This document shows, one piece after another, positions 1 through 6,812 of a stretch of 12,859 nt of DNA (within the stretch, counting starts at the first letter, position 1; every line of letters starts with the position of its first letter). Source of the stretch: Clostridiales bacterium (GTDB lineage Bacteria > Bacillota > Clostridia > Christensenellales > Aristaeellaceae); assembly GCA_004552515.1 (NCBI GenBank), contig SFOF01000048.1, positions 1 to 12,859 on the forward strand. Reading direction: 5' to 3'. The notes beneath the pieces were generated by a model that saw only the letters and a program-made list of their open reading frames with translations, was not told the origin of the DNA and ran no database searches. The position numbers and the translations under genes were made by a program.

Positions 1-1
1 G

Positions 2-775
2 GATATGCAGGAATACGGCTTCATCCCCTCTCTGGGCATGACAGCCGAAGAATTCTGGCGCGAGGTGAACGCGCTCACCGACCGCGAGCAGATGGACAAC
101 ATCCTCGCCTATATGTATCTCATGGTGGAAAAGAGCCGCGAGCGCGCTCTGCCCGTGACGCGCAAAACGTTCGAAAGGCTGGGCGCGGGCGTGGAGTTCT
201 TTTCGGGCGTTATGAGCTGGTTTGAGCGCATCAGCCGCTTCGGCGCGGACAGGGGCGTTGACATCCAGCACTATATCGTCTCTTCGGGGATTCGCGAGAT
301 CATCGAGGGCACGCCCATCGCCGCGCATTTTAAGAAAATCTACGCCTGCGAGTTCATGTACGGCGCGGACGGCGCCATCCGCTGGCCGAAATTCGCCGTC
401 AACTATACCGCCAAGACGCAGTTCCTCTTCCGCATTAACAAGGGCGTGCTGGACATCGACAGCCACAGCGCCGTCCGGCTCAACCAGTTCACGCCCGAAA
501 ACGAGCGGCCCGTCCCCTTCGCCAACATGATCTATATCGGCGACGGCCTGACCGACGTGCCCTGCATGAAGCTGGTCAAATCGCACGGCGGGCAGTCGAT
601 CGCCGTCTACGATCCCGCGCAGGGCGATTCTCTGGCGCGGAGCCTGCGGCACGACAACCGGGTCAACTTCATCGCGCCCGCCGATTATGAGGCCGGAGAG
701 CCGCTCGAGCGGGTCGTTCAGGCCATTATCGAAAAGATTCGCGCCGTCTCCGCCATGGAGGCACTGGAGCAATAG
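2..775 (+). CDS. HAD-superfamily hydrolase, 5'-truncated by the window edge
   Basis: This is the C-terminal, larger part of a haloacid dehalogenase-like phosphohydrolase. The reading frame is open from base 2 (Asp before the first Met), and the family's N-terminal nucleophile motif (DxDxT) is missing, so the true start lies upstream and the Met at base 5 is probably internal. Visible core motifs, numbered from that Met, are VSSGIREIIEG (about residues 92-102, motif II), a Lys in AKTQFLFRINKG (motif III region) and YIGDGLTDVPCMK (about 177-189, motif IV, metal-binding acidic residues). The helical stretch between motifs I and II is a cap domain. Members are cytoplasmic Mg-dependent phosphatases; the substrate cannot be told. 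The gene ends 3 bp before a strong terminator and shares no operon with the rest of the window. Family assignment is secure, the precise function unknown. Confidence 0.86.
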   Translation, partial: DMQEYGFIPSLGMTAEEFWREVNALTDREQMDNILAYMYLMVEKSRERALPVTRKTFERLGAGVEFFSGVMSWFERISRFGADRGVDIQHYIVSSGIREIIEGTPIAAHFKKIYACEFMYGADGAIRWPKFAVNYTAKTQFLFRINKGVLDIDSHSAVRLNQFTPENERPVPFANMIYIGDGLTDVPCMKLVKSHGGQSIAVYDPAQGDSLARSLRHDNRVNFIAPADYEAGEPLERVVQAIIEKIRAVSAMEALEQ

Positions 776-778
776 CGC

Positions 779-827
779 AAAAAGCCGGCGCTTTCCGCTC
801 AAAACGAACGGAAAGCGCCGGCTTTTT
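779..827. terminator. Bidirectional intrinsic terminator
   Basis: A perfect 19-bp inverted repeat (779-797 against 809-827) with an 11-nt loop. The stem core is GCCGGCGCTTTCCG, flanked by five A on one side and five T on the other, so both strands give a GC stem followed by a U run. It lies between the convergent ends of the HAD gene (stop at 775) and the ECF S gene (stop at 836) and probably terminates both. Confidence 0.93.
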
Positions 828-835
828 CATATCGC

Positions 836-1366
836 TTATTCGATGGTCAGCTTCGCCTTTTCCAGCGCCATGACCAGCAGCGGGATCAGCACGATGTGTA
901 CGATGATGCCCGGCACGCTTCCGGCCACCGCGCCCGCCCAGAACGCCGCCAGGCCGAATTTCGCCGGCTGAAGCCCGGTCAGTATGAAGCGCACAACGCC
1001 CCAGACCAGACGACCCGCCACCATGGCGATCAGCAGCGACGCATAGATATTGATCCTTCTGCGCGGCAGATGCTTATAGCACAGCCCCGCGACCAGACCA
1101 TAGGTCAGCAGCTCGAAGGCCATGCTCACGCCGGTGGGGAAGATCGGCGGCATCCCAAAGAGCGCAAAGCGCAATAGCGGCGCGATAAAGCCCACCGCCA
1201 TCGCATAGATCGGGCCGCACACAAAGCCGCACAGCAGCACAGGAATGTGCATCGGGCAGAGCGCCTGGCCAAACTGCGGAATCTGACCGGTCAGAAAGGG
1301 CAGCACCATCGCCAGCGCCAGAAGAAGCGCCGCGAAAACCAGCTTACGAGTCACCGTCGATTTCAT
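836..1366 (-). CDS. ECF transporter S component (vitamin/cofactor binding), substrate unassigned
   Basis: A 176-aa integral membrane protein of the ECF substrate-specificity type (general ECF_trnsprt-like family). It has about six hydrophobic segments, a short basic N-terminus (MKSTVTRK) and the family-like stretches CPMHIPVLLCGFVCGP and GMPPIFPTGVSMAFELLTYG. S components bind a vitamin or precursor in the membrane and associate with a T-A-A' energising module. No A or T gene is adjacent, so it would use a shared module encoded elsewhere. The frame is open far upstream, to 1714, but I chose the ATG at 1366: it has AGGAGG 10 nt upstream, and the extension would cover the promoter and structured leader and looks nothing like the family. 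An out-of-frame ATG just after the Shine-Dalgarno gives only three codons. It has its own promoter (1686-1714). The substrate could be pantothenate or another B vitamin; sequence alone does not decide. Confidence 0.85.
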   Translation of the reverse strand: MKSTVTRKLVFAALLLALAMVLPFLTGQIPQFGQALCPMHIPVLLCGFVCGPIYAMAVGFIAPLLRFALFGMPPIFPTGVSMAFELLTYGLVAGLCYKHLPRRRINIYASLLIAMVAGRLVWGVVRFILTGLQPAKFGLAAFWAGAVAGSVPGIIVHIVLIPLLVMALEKAKLTIE

Positions 1367-1442
1367 GAATTCATAGCCTCCTGTCTGTATATGGAAAGGG
1401 ATCTCCGCGCTCCGGCCGGCGTGCGCTTCAAAGGGAAACAGC

Positions 1443-1499
1443 GCGGCGTTCGCGGCCATCGGGATTTCAATCCCGAGACCGGAAATCATAAAACGCCGC
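1443..1499 (-). other. Long imperfect hairpin in the ECF S leader
   Basis: In the minus-strand RNA an 8-bp outer stem (GCGGCGTT with AACGCCGC) encloses an internal loop, a 4-bp GGTC/GGCC helix and a perfect 7-bp TCGGGAT/ATCCCGA stem with a UGAA tetraloop. It lies between the attenuator-like terminator and the ribosome binding site of the ECF S gene. No match to a known RNA family was recognised. The function is unknown; it could affect mRNA stability or form part of a second regulatory element. Confidence 0.5.
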
Positions 1500-1547
1500 C
1501 GGAGGGACAAAGCCGTCTCCGTCACGCCCTTAAAACGCGTCATCGAC

Positions 1548-1595
1548 AAAAAAAGAAGGCATAGGGCCTTTCTTCCGAAAAACCGTATACCTTCT
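1548..1595 (-). terminator. Attenuator-like intrinsic terminator in the ECF S leader
   Basis: In the minus-strand RNA, AGAAGGTATA (1595-1586) pairs with TATGCCTTCT (1563-1554), giving 10 bp including one G-U, and is followed by seven U (1554-1548). An alternative shorter hairpin uses AAGAAAGGC with GCCTTCTT. It sits about 85 nt after the predicted transcription start and about 180 nt before the start codon. That is the position expected for transcription attenuation by a riboswitch or an RNA-binding protein. Confidence 0.7.
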
Positions 1596-1679
1596 ATCGA
1601 TATACATATCCACAGCCGAAAGCAACAAACGCACCGGCGCGGCTTCTGTGCGCGCTTTGGCAGCTTCATGCCGCCCAAT
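1596..1679 (-). promoter_or_regulatory. Candidate cis-regulatory RNA (aptamer-like leader) of unknown class
   Basis: About 84 nt lie between the predicted start of transcription and the attenuator-like terminator. The 5' end forms a hairpin (1678-1657: TTGG-CGGC, loop ATGAA, GCTGCCAA). It is followed by a nested helix in which AAAGC pairs with GCTTT and CGCAC with GTGCG, with a competing AGCCG/CGGCT pairing. I looked for the conserved cores of TPP, THF, cobalamin, FMN and T-box leaders and saw none. The structure and position suggest ligand-controlled attenuation of the ECF S gene, but the class and ligand are unassigned. Confidence 0.45.
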
Positions 1680-1685
1680 GCAATT

Positions 1686-1714
1686 AGTATACCGCGCGCC
1701 GCGCCACCTGTCAA
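1686..1714 (-). promoter_or_regulatory. Consensus sigma-A promoter for the ECF S gene
   Basis: On the minus strand TTGACA (1714-1709), a 17-bp spacer, then TATACT (1691-1686): a perfect -35 and a 5/6 -10 at ideal spacing. It begins 28 bp beyond the stop of the DUF3842 gene, so the ECF S gene can be transcribed independently with a leader of about 310 nt. Confidence 0.88.
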
Positions 1715-1741
1715 TCGGGCCTTTGCGGATTTACCCGCTTT

Positions 1742-2149
1742 TTACTCAGTCGCATGGCCAACCCGCGCGACCACCTCGTCGATCAGGCGCGCCATATTGA
1801 GATCGCTTACGCCCACGATCACATTGTCGCAGTGATTGACGGGAATGAGTATGCGGCGGGCGCTGCTCTGTCCGACGGCCACGGCCATGGCGGGCGTGAC
1901 CTCGCCGTACAGCGAATCGGCGATCACAATGCCCACGGGGCCGATGATCACGTCCGCGCGGCGGCTGTTCACGATCACGGCGTTCTCGCCGGTGGCCGCG
2001 TGATCCGCGCCCGATTTGAGCATGGCGGCCGTCGCCATGGCGTTGGTGCCCACGGCGGTAACGCACGCCTCCGGACAGGCCTTCTTGAGCGCCGGAATAA
2101 CCTGCCGGCCAATGCCGCCGCCCTGCGCGTCGATAACCAGTATGTTCAT
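1742..2149 (-). CDS. DUF3842 family protein
   Basis: A 135-aa cytoplasmic protein of the uncharacterised DUF3842 family found in Clostridia. It opens with a Rossmann-like nucleotide-binding start (MNILVIDAQGGGIGRQ). Conserved-looking blocks follow: TAVGTNAMATAAMLKSGA, ATGENAVIVN, ADVIIGPVGIVIADSL, GEVTPAMAVAVGQS and ILIPVNHC. No signal peptide or membrane segment is present. The start at 2149 was chosen because the family begins with this beta-strand and a GAGGGAG-type site lies about 9 nt upstream; the frame stays open to 2308, but the extra residues do not look like the family. It is transcribed towards the ECF S gene, which has its own promoter. I saw no convincing promoter upstream. The function is unknown; a nucleotide-binding or regulatory role is plausible from the fold only. 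Confidence 0.85.
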   Translation of the reverse strand: MNILVIDAQGGGIGRQVIPALKKACPEACVTAVGTNAMATAAMLKSGADHAATGENAVIVNSRRADVIIGPVGIVIADSLYGEVTPAMAVAVGQSSARRILIPVNHCDNVIVGVSDLNMARLIDEVVARVGHATE

Positions 2150-2508
2150 GAACGGACTCCCTCTGCGCGTATTTTTCAGGCCCGCCCGAAGCGATAAAGC
2201 GCGCTTCACAGCGTCCTGTTTCCTGCGATCATCCCAAAGAATGCGTCTAAAAGAATTGTCGATCGCACTCTCGCCTTCGCAAATCCCCTCATTATGGGAC
2301 TCGTTCAAGCTTTTTGCGCCCTGCGCATGATTAATGTCCTGCCGTTTTCCTGCAAAACCGCATCCGCGCGACCTCTGCCAATGCCCTTTTCATAACGCCC
2401 GGCCTCAGGAAACTTTGAGACACACGCTGAGGTGTGTCTCAAAGGCATATTCTGAAAACAGATGCCGGCGTTTGCCATCCATCGGGAGATTTTTCCTTCC
2501 GATGACGT
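2150..2508. other. Intergenic region between DUF3842 and hydrogenase genes
   Basis: These 359 bases hold the hairpin at 2414-2443 and the DUF3842 ribosome binding site near 2160. A lone CATAAT (minus strand, 2296-2291) resembles a -10 box but has no acceptable -35 at 16-18 bp. I see no gene, repeat or recognised RNA here. Confidence 0.6.
2414..2443 (-). terminator. Hairpin, probable terminator after the hydrogenase gene
   Basis: A perfect 12-bp inverted repeat (TTTGAGACACAC with GTGTGTCTCAAA) and a 6-nt loop, 66 bp beyond the hydrogenase stop. The stem carries A/U ends, but the base run after it is only GTTTCC on the minus strand, so termination may be weak or of another type. Confidence 0.6.
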
Positions 2509-3960
2509 TTACTTCAGCACGGACACCGCGTCGGCGATGGTCTTTTCGTGCGCTTCGTGGCCGTATTTATCCACCTCGGCGCGGTTCTTTTCGCCGTGCG
2601 TCAGGCAGCCCGCGCCGCCGATGCAGCCGCCAATGCAGGCCATGCCCTCGATGAAATTCGCGTCCAGCACATTGCGGCTCGCCTTGAGCAGCGCCATGCG
2701 GCAGGCCTCGATGCCGTCGCACGAGCAGCCCTTGAGATCGAAATCGATGCCCTGCTCCTTGAGTCCCTCGGCCACCGCGTCGCTCAGGCCGCCGCAGCGG
2801 GCGAAGATGCGGCCAAAGTAAGAGGCGTTGTCCAGCACGTCCTCCTCCATCGTGGTGATGTCCAGATCGCGGCTGTCAAAGAGCGCCTGAAGCTCCTCGA
2901 ACGTCAGCGCCACATCCACCCATTCGCGCACGCTGTCCTGCTGAATTTCCATCTTTTTGGCCGTGCACGGGCCAATAAAGACGATCTTCGCGCCGGGCGT
3001 CGTTTCCTTGATATAGCGGGAAATCATCGCCATGGGCGAGAGATTATGCGAGATGTTGTCGGCCAGCTTGGGGAAGGTCTTGCGGATGTAGGTCACGAAC
3101 GCCGGGCAGCAGGAGCTGGTCAAAAAGCCCTTCTCGGCCAGTTCCTTCGATTCGGCCTGCGCCACCATGTCCGCGCCCAGCGCCGCCTCGACGACGGTGT
3201 GGAAGCCCAGCTTTTTAAGGCCGGTGATGACCTGGCCCAGCTTGGCATAGGTGAACTGGCTGGCGATGGAGGGCGCCACGACGGCGTAAACCTTGTTGCC
3301 GGTTTCGGGCGCTTCCTTGAGCAGCTTGATCGCGTCCAGTATGAACGATTTGTCCATGATCGCGCCGAAGGGGCACTGATAGACGCACGCGCCGCAGGAG
3401 ATGCACTTTTCGTTGAGGATCGCGGCGGATTTATCCTCGTTCATCGTGATGGCCTTGACCTTGCAGGCGTTCTGGCAGGGACGCTTGCGGCTCACGATGG
3501 CCGAATAGGGGCAGACCTTGGAGCACATGCCGCACTCCACGCACTTTGTCTTGTCGATGTGGGCCACATGATGCTCGTCGAAATAGAGCGCCTTTTTCTT
3601 GCACACGTCGTCGCAGCGGTGCGCCAGACAGCCGCGGCAGGACTCGGTGACCTCATAGCCGCCCACGGGACACTCGTCGCAGGCGATGTCGATGACTTCG
3701 ATGACGTTGGGGTTATTTTTGTTGCCGCCCATCGCCAGCTTGACGCGCTCGCCCACGATGGCGCGCTCCTTATAGACGCAGCAGCGCATCGTCGCTTCCT
3801 TGCCGGGCACGATGATCTGCGGAATGTCGAGCAGATTTTCCATCAGCGTGTCGTTCCACGCCTGACGGGCCACTTCCCGCAGAACCTTATATTTGAGATG
3901 CTGAACCTTTGTGTCGAACTTATGCACGGGCACACCCATCCTTTCCATACTTGCACACAT
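2509..3960 (-). CDS. Monomeric [FeFe] hydrogenase, group B-like
   Basis: A 483-aa cytoplasmic iron hydrogenase that interconverts protons and H2 with ferredoxin-type electron carriers. The N-terminal third carries iron-sulfur cluster motifs: CxxCLAHRCDDVC (about 108-120), CVECGMCSKVCP (140-151) and CISCGACVYQCP (186-197). The H-cluster motifs are all present: L1 TSSCCPAF (281-288), L2 GPCTAKK (330-336) and L3 EGMACIGGCIGGAGCL (438-453), so all expected H-cluster cysteines exist. The shortened L1/L3 forms and the overall length fit the group B (TIGR04105-like) class rather than the bidirectional group A enzymes; the physiological direction of group B is unsettled. It follows the [2Fe-2S] ferredoxin gene by 88 bp, presumably in one transcript. 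The start at 3960 is tentative: only a weak AGGA precedes it, and Met5 or Met8 are alternatives. The maturases HydE, HydF and HydG are not in the window. Confidence 0.93.
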   Translation of the reverse strand: MCASMERMGVPVHKFDTKVQHLKYKVLREVARQAWNDTLMENLLDIPQIIVPGKEATMRCCVYKERAIVGERVKLAMGGNKNNPNVIEVIDIACDECPVGGYEVTESCRGCLAHRCDDVCKKKALYFDEHHVAHIDKTKCVECGMCSKVCPYSAIVSRKRPCQNACKVKAITMNEDKSAAILNEKCISCGACVYQCPFGAIMDKSFILDAIKLLKEAPETGNKVYAVVAPSIASQFTYAKLGQVITGLKKLGFHTVVEAALGADMVAQAESKELAEKGFLTSSCCPAFVTYIRKTFPKLADNISHNLSPMAMISRYIKETTPGAKIVFIGPCTAKKMEIQQDSVREWVDVALTFEELQALFDSRDLDITTMEEDVLDNASYFGRIFARCGGLSDAVAEGLKEQGIDFDLKGCSCDGIEACRMALLKASRNVLDANFIEGMACIGGCIGGAGCLTHGEKNRAEVDKYGHEAHEKTIADAVSVLK

Positions 3961-4048
3961 TTATCCTAACCGGCGCGCCCAAAACGCGGCCAGGCCCTCC
4001 GGCCCCCGCGTTCGCCATGGCTATGCTTGAGCGTTTCTCACAATCGCG

Positions 4049-4288
4049 TTACGCTCGGGTCAGAATCGCCGTTTTGAAGAAATCATCCACAGACTGCGGC
4101 GTCACCGAATGGAACTCCTCGTCCACATTGACGCACACGCCCTGCTGACACTTACCCATGCAGAACGTGCCGCCCAATTCGACCTTATCCTGCAATTTGT
4201 TGTCCGCAATCAGCGCTTGCAGCCGCTCCACCACTTGACGAGAGCCCTTCAAATGACATGAACTTCCGATACACACGGTAACCTTCAC
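4049..4288 (-). CDS. Thioredoxin-like [2Fe-2S] ferredoxin
   Basis: A 79-aa protein with the thioredoxin-like [2Fe-2S] fold of the NuoE/HydC type. Its four cysteines (CIGSSC at residues 6-11; CMGKC at 43-47) match the CX4C...CX3C ligand set, and a further Cys lies close by in QQGVCV. Such proteins pass electrons one at a time between flavin or Fe-S partners. It is first in a unit with the [FeFe] hydrogenase, so it is probably that enzyme's redox partner or part of its electron-input complex; no NuoF-like flavoprotein is present. The start is GTG at 4288, with AGGAGG 8 nt upstream; the ATG two bases before is followed at once by a stop. The promoter at 4426-4454 serves it. Confidence 0.88.
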   Translation of the reverse strand: MKVTVCIGSSCHLKGSRQVVERLQALIADNKLQDKVELGGTFCMGKCQQGVCVNVDEEFHSVTPQSVDDFFKTAILTRA

Positions 4289-4425
4289 ATTATTCGCCTC
4301 CTAGCTCTTTTCCGTTCAGGCGCGACGCCCGCCTGCTGAGAGAACGCCCTCAAATCGACCGAACCGGCCTTGCCGGCCGTCCCTGCGCCCGGCGATTCGG
4401 GAGCATACTCCAGATTTTCTTTTTA

Positions 4426-4454
4426 ATTATAACGCATTTTTTCGCCCTTGACTA
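4426..4454 (-). promoter_or_regulatory. Sigma-A promoter for the ferredoxin-hydrogenase unit
   Basis: On the minus strand TAGTCA (4454-4449, 4/6 to consensus), a 17-bp A-rich spacer, then a perfect TATAAT (4431-4426). It lies about 140 bp upstream of the GTG start of the ferredoxin gene, in the only AT-rich patch of this intergenic region. Confidence 0.8.
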
Positions 4455-4459
4455 CCCCC

Positions 4460-4488
4460 TTATGACAGGTATCCGTCATTTTATGACG
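4460..4488. promoter_or_regulatory. Operator-like repeats upstream of the hydrogenase promoter
   Basis: Two direct copies of TTATGAC start at 4460 and 4481, 21 bp apart, or two helical turns. The second copy also forms a 6+3+6 inverted repeat (CGTCAT-TTT-ATGACG, 4474-4488). They sit directly upstream of the -35 box of the ferredoxin-hydrogenase promoter, where an activator or repressor would bind. They do not match the Rex consensus that I know; the regulator is unknown. Confidence 0.5.
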
Positions 4489-4527
4489 CGATTTCCGTCC
4501 CGCCTATATCGATAGGACATTGGGCGA

Positions 4528-5214
4528 CTAAATTCCGTATTTCACGCGCAGCCGTTCCAGCTTCTCCCCGAACGGACGGGCGAAGAGCGCAAGATAGATC
4601 ACATTGGACGCGGCGTAGAGCGCCGTATGCGGCAGCGCCGTGGCCAGCGCGGCCAGATAGAGCGGCAGGCTGAAGCCCCGCCCGTACCAGAGCACCGTCC
4701 ACACGTCCATAATCATCGAATAGCCTATGCCGGACAGCAGCCCGTATAGCAGCAGCAGCGCCCTGTTTTTCCGCAGCGGCGCGGCCAGCAGCCCCGCGAT
4801 CAGCCCGACCAGTCCCCACGCCGTCATCTGAAACGCCGTCCAAGGCCCCTGCCCGAAATAGAAATTTGAGATGAGCGCCGTCAGCGCGCCGGTCAGAAAG
4901 CCCGCCTCGCCGCCCAAATAGAGCGCCGATATGATCGTCAGCGCGGCCACCGGCTTCACAAGCGGAATAAAGCGCCCCGCCACGGCGAGCGCCGTCATGA
5001 CCGACACCACGACCAGCCGCCGCGCGCCCGTCCGCTTCCGTTCAAAGCCCGCCGCGAACAGCAGAAACGACGCGGCGCACGCCAGCGATATGACCAGCGC
5101 GTACTGTCCGCGCTCCGCCAGCACCGCGCCGCTCAGCGCCAGCGCCGGAACGACGATGAACGGCACGACGCGCCGGATCACGCGCCGGAGCCTTTCGCTC
5201 CTTATGACGATCAT
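4528..5214 (-). CDS. ECF transporter S component, probable cobalamin type (CbrT-like)
   Basis: A 228-aa membrane protein. Two N-terminal hydrophobic helices (about 12-32 and 38-57) precede the ECF S core, which has the typical stretches KPVAALTIISALYLGGEAGFL and ISNFYFGQGPWTAFQMTAWG and about six helices. S components capture the substrate in the membrane and pair with EcfT and the two ATPases. The start ATG at 5214 overlaps the stop of the upstream ATPase gene as ATGA and has GGAGGAG just upstream, so the two are translationally coupled. It is the last gene of a cassette under a cobalamin riboswitch, which is the main reason for naming a corrinoid as the substrate; the sequence alone supports only ECF S. 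No clear terminator follows: the CCTAT-ATCG-ATAGG hairpin (4503-4516) lacks a U run. Confidence 0.8.
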   Translation of the reverse strand: MIVIRSERLRRVIRRVVPFIVVPALALSGAVLAERGQYALVISLACAASFLLFAAGFERKRTGARRLVVVSVMTALAVAGRFIPLVKPVAALTIISALYLGGEAGFLTGALTALISNFYFGQGPWTAFQMTAWGLVGLIAGLLAAPLRKNRALLLLYGLLSGIGYSMIMDVWTVLWYGRGFSLPLYLAALATALPHTALYAASNVIYLALFARPFGEKLERLRVKYGI

Positions 5215-6812
5215 GCCCTCTCCTCCATCGCAGCCAGCTCCTCCACGGTGAGCGCGCCCTCGCACAGCCCGCGCGCCATGCGTCCCGCCGCCGGCACATA
5301 ATACGCGTTGCCGCCGAAGAACGCGCGCGGCCTGTCCATGGACACAACGTCGCCGCGGAAAAACAGCGCGCACTGATCGGCGCACGCCGCAGCAAACTCC
5401 ACATCGTGCGTCACGCACACAATGCTCAGCCCCCGCGCCCTGAGCGCCTTCAGGATGTCCGCCACGCCGTCGCGGGCGCGCGCGTCCAGTCCCTTGGTCG
5501 GCTCGTCCAGCAGCAAAAGCCTTGGCTTTGCCGCCAGCGCCTTGATCAGCCCCAGCGCCTGCTGCTCGCCGCCGGAGAGATCGTAGGGGTGCTTGTCCAG
5601 AAGCGGCTCAAAATCGACGGGAAACGCCGAATAATCGACGCCCTTCAGCTCCTCGCGCACAGTGGCGGCGAGGAACATCGTCTGCACGTCCTGCGGCAGC
5701 AGCGCCAGCACGCCCTGATAGAGCGCCTGCCCCTTATACGCGCGAATCGGCCGGCCGAATACCTCGACGCGGCCGGCGTACGGTCTGAGCAGCCCCGCCG
5801 CGCAGTTTAAAAGCGTCGATTTGCCCGAGCCGTTGCCGCCCAGCAGGCAGGTGATCTCGCCCTCCGCCGCCCGGAACGCCGTCCCGCGCAGCACATCCGC
5901 GCCTGACCGTTCATAGCGGAAATACACGTCCCTAAAGGCGAGCGCCGCACGCTCTTCATCATGCGGTTCGTCGACCAGCGTCCGAAACGCGCCGCCGCGC
6001 CTTTCGAGCAGCGCGCGTCCCTCGCGCACGGTGAGCGGACAATCGTCCTCATGCAGAAGCGCCGACAGCCGCGTCGCGCCGGGCAGAGCGCGGGACAGCA
6101 CGGGATGCTCTCTCAGCGCCCGCGCCGCGCGCCGCGTCTTGTCAAAGACCAGCGTTTTTCCGTTCTCGAGCGCCAGAAGACGGTTTGACAGCGGCAGCGC
6201 CTCCTCCAGCCGATGCTCGATCAGCACGATCGTGAGCGACAATTCCCGATTGAGCTTTTCAAGCGTGGATAGAAAGCTCTCCGCCGCGATGGGATCGAGC
6301 TGCGCCGTCGGCTCGTCCAGCAGCAGCACCTCCGGGCGCATCGCCATGACCGCCGCCAGATTGACCAGCTGCTTCTGCCCGCCCGAGAGCGAGGAAACCT
6401 CCCGCTCAAAGCAGTCCTCCAAATCGAAATACGCGGCCGTCTCGGCCACGCGGCGGCGGATGAGCGGCGAGGGCGCACCCAGATTCTCCAGCCCGAAGGC
6501 CAGCTCATGCCACACCTTATCGGTCACCAGCTGCTGCTCGGGCCTTTGCCCCACAAAGCCGATCAGGCGCGCGCTCGCGCGGTCGGGCAGCTCGTCAAGC
6601 GGCTTTCCCCCATAGAGTATGCGCCCCGACAGAGCGCCCAGCGGCGTAAGCTCGCGCTTGAGACAGCGCAAAAGCGTCGATTTGCCGCTGCCCGTCGCGC
6701 CGCACACCAGCAGAAAATCGCCGCGCTCCAGCGAAAACGACACGTTATCCAGCACGCGCTTCTCGCTTTCGGGATAGCTGAAGCTCAGATTTTCGATCTC
6801 AAGAAGCGCCAT
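5211..6812 (-). CDS. Fused ECF ATPase A-A' (two ABC ATP-binding domains)
   Basis: A 533-aa cytoplasmic ATPase with two tandem ABC domains, the EcfA and EcfA' pair in one chain. Domain 1: Walker A GATGSGKST (38-46), Q-loop FVGQRPEQQ, signature LSGGQKQ (142-148), Walker B LLLDEPTAQLD (163-173), switch His in IEHRL (200). Domain 2: Walker A GGNGSGKST (325-333), LLPQDVQ, signature LSGGEQQ (412-418), Walker B LLLDEPTKGLD (433-443) and THD. Both sites look catalytically complete. The start at 6812 is chosen from the standard MALLEIENLSFSYP opening and a GGAGGGGAG site; this makes a 28-bp overlap with ecfT upstream. The frame runs open to 7109, but that part is the shadow of ecfT. It overlaps the S gene by 4 bp (ATGA). 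Fused A-A' proteins are typical of dedicated ECF systems. Confidence 0.92.
   Translation of the reverse strand: MALLEIENLSFSYPESEKRVLDNVSFSLERGDFLLVCGATGSGKSTLLRCLKRELTPLGALSGRILYGGKPLDELPDRASARLIGFVGQRPEQQLVTDKVWHELAFGLENLGAPSPLIRRRVAETAAYFDLEDCFEREVSSLSGGQKQLVNLAAVMAMRPEVLLLDEPTAQLDPIAAESFLSTLEKLNRELSLTIVLIEHRLEEALPLSNRLLALENGKTLVFDKTRRAARALREHPVLSRALPGATRLSALLHEDDCPLTVREGRALLERRGGAFRTLVDEPHDEERAALAFRDVYFRYERSGADVLRGTAFRAAEGEITCLLGGNGSGKSTLLNCAAGLLRPYAGRVEVFGRPIRAYKGQALYQGVLALLPQDVQTMFLAATVREELKGVDYSAFPVDFEPLLDKHPYDLSGGEQQALGLIKALAAKPRLLLLDEPTKGLDARARDGVADILKALRARGLSIVCVTHDVEFAAACADQCALFFRGDVVSMDRPRAFFGGNAYYVPAAGRMARGLCEGALTVEELAAMEERA

Noticed and set aside
1459..1476. GATTGAAATC near a palindrome as a CRISPR repeat end
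   Set aside because: There is a single copy and no repeated unit with spacers; it is the loop of a leader hairpin.
1367..1714. N-terminal extension of the ECF S frame up to 1714
   Set aside because: It would begin at the -35 box and run through the -10, the structured leader and the terminator; the extension is not family-like and the AGGAGG site favours 1366.
1596..1740. TPP, THF, FMN or T-box identity for the ECF S leader
   Set aside because: None of the conserved cores, such as CTGAGA, the THF junction sequence or the T-box TGG-ACC-G motif, could be found by reading the strand.
2291..2296. CATAAT as a -10 box for the DUF3842 gene
   Set aside because: The bases at -35 distance do not resemble TTGACA, so it is an isolated match.
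2548..3969. 473-codon plus-strand open frame opposite the hydrogenase gene
   Set aside because: It is a shadow of the hydrogenase caused by GC-rich codon use; the translation is low-complexity (Ala, His, Asp, Arg-rich) and has no family signature, while the minus strand shows all hydrogenase motifs.
4503..4516. CCTAT-ATCG-ATAGG hairpin after the second ECF S gene as a terminator
   Set aside because: The stem is only 5 bp and no U run follows on the minus strand, so it was not listed as a terminator.
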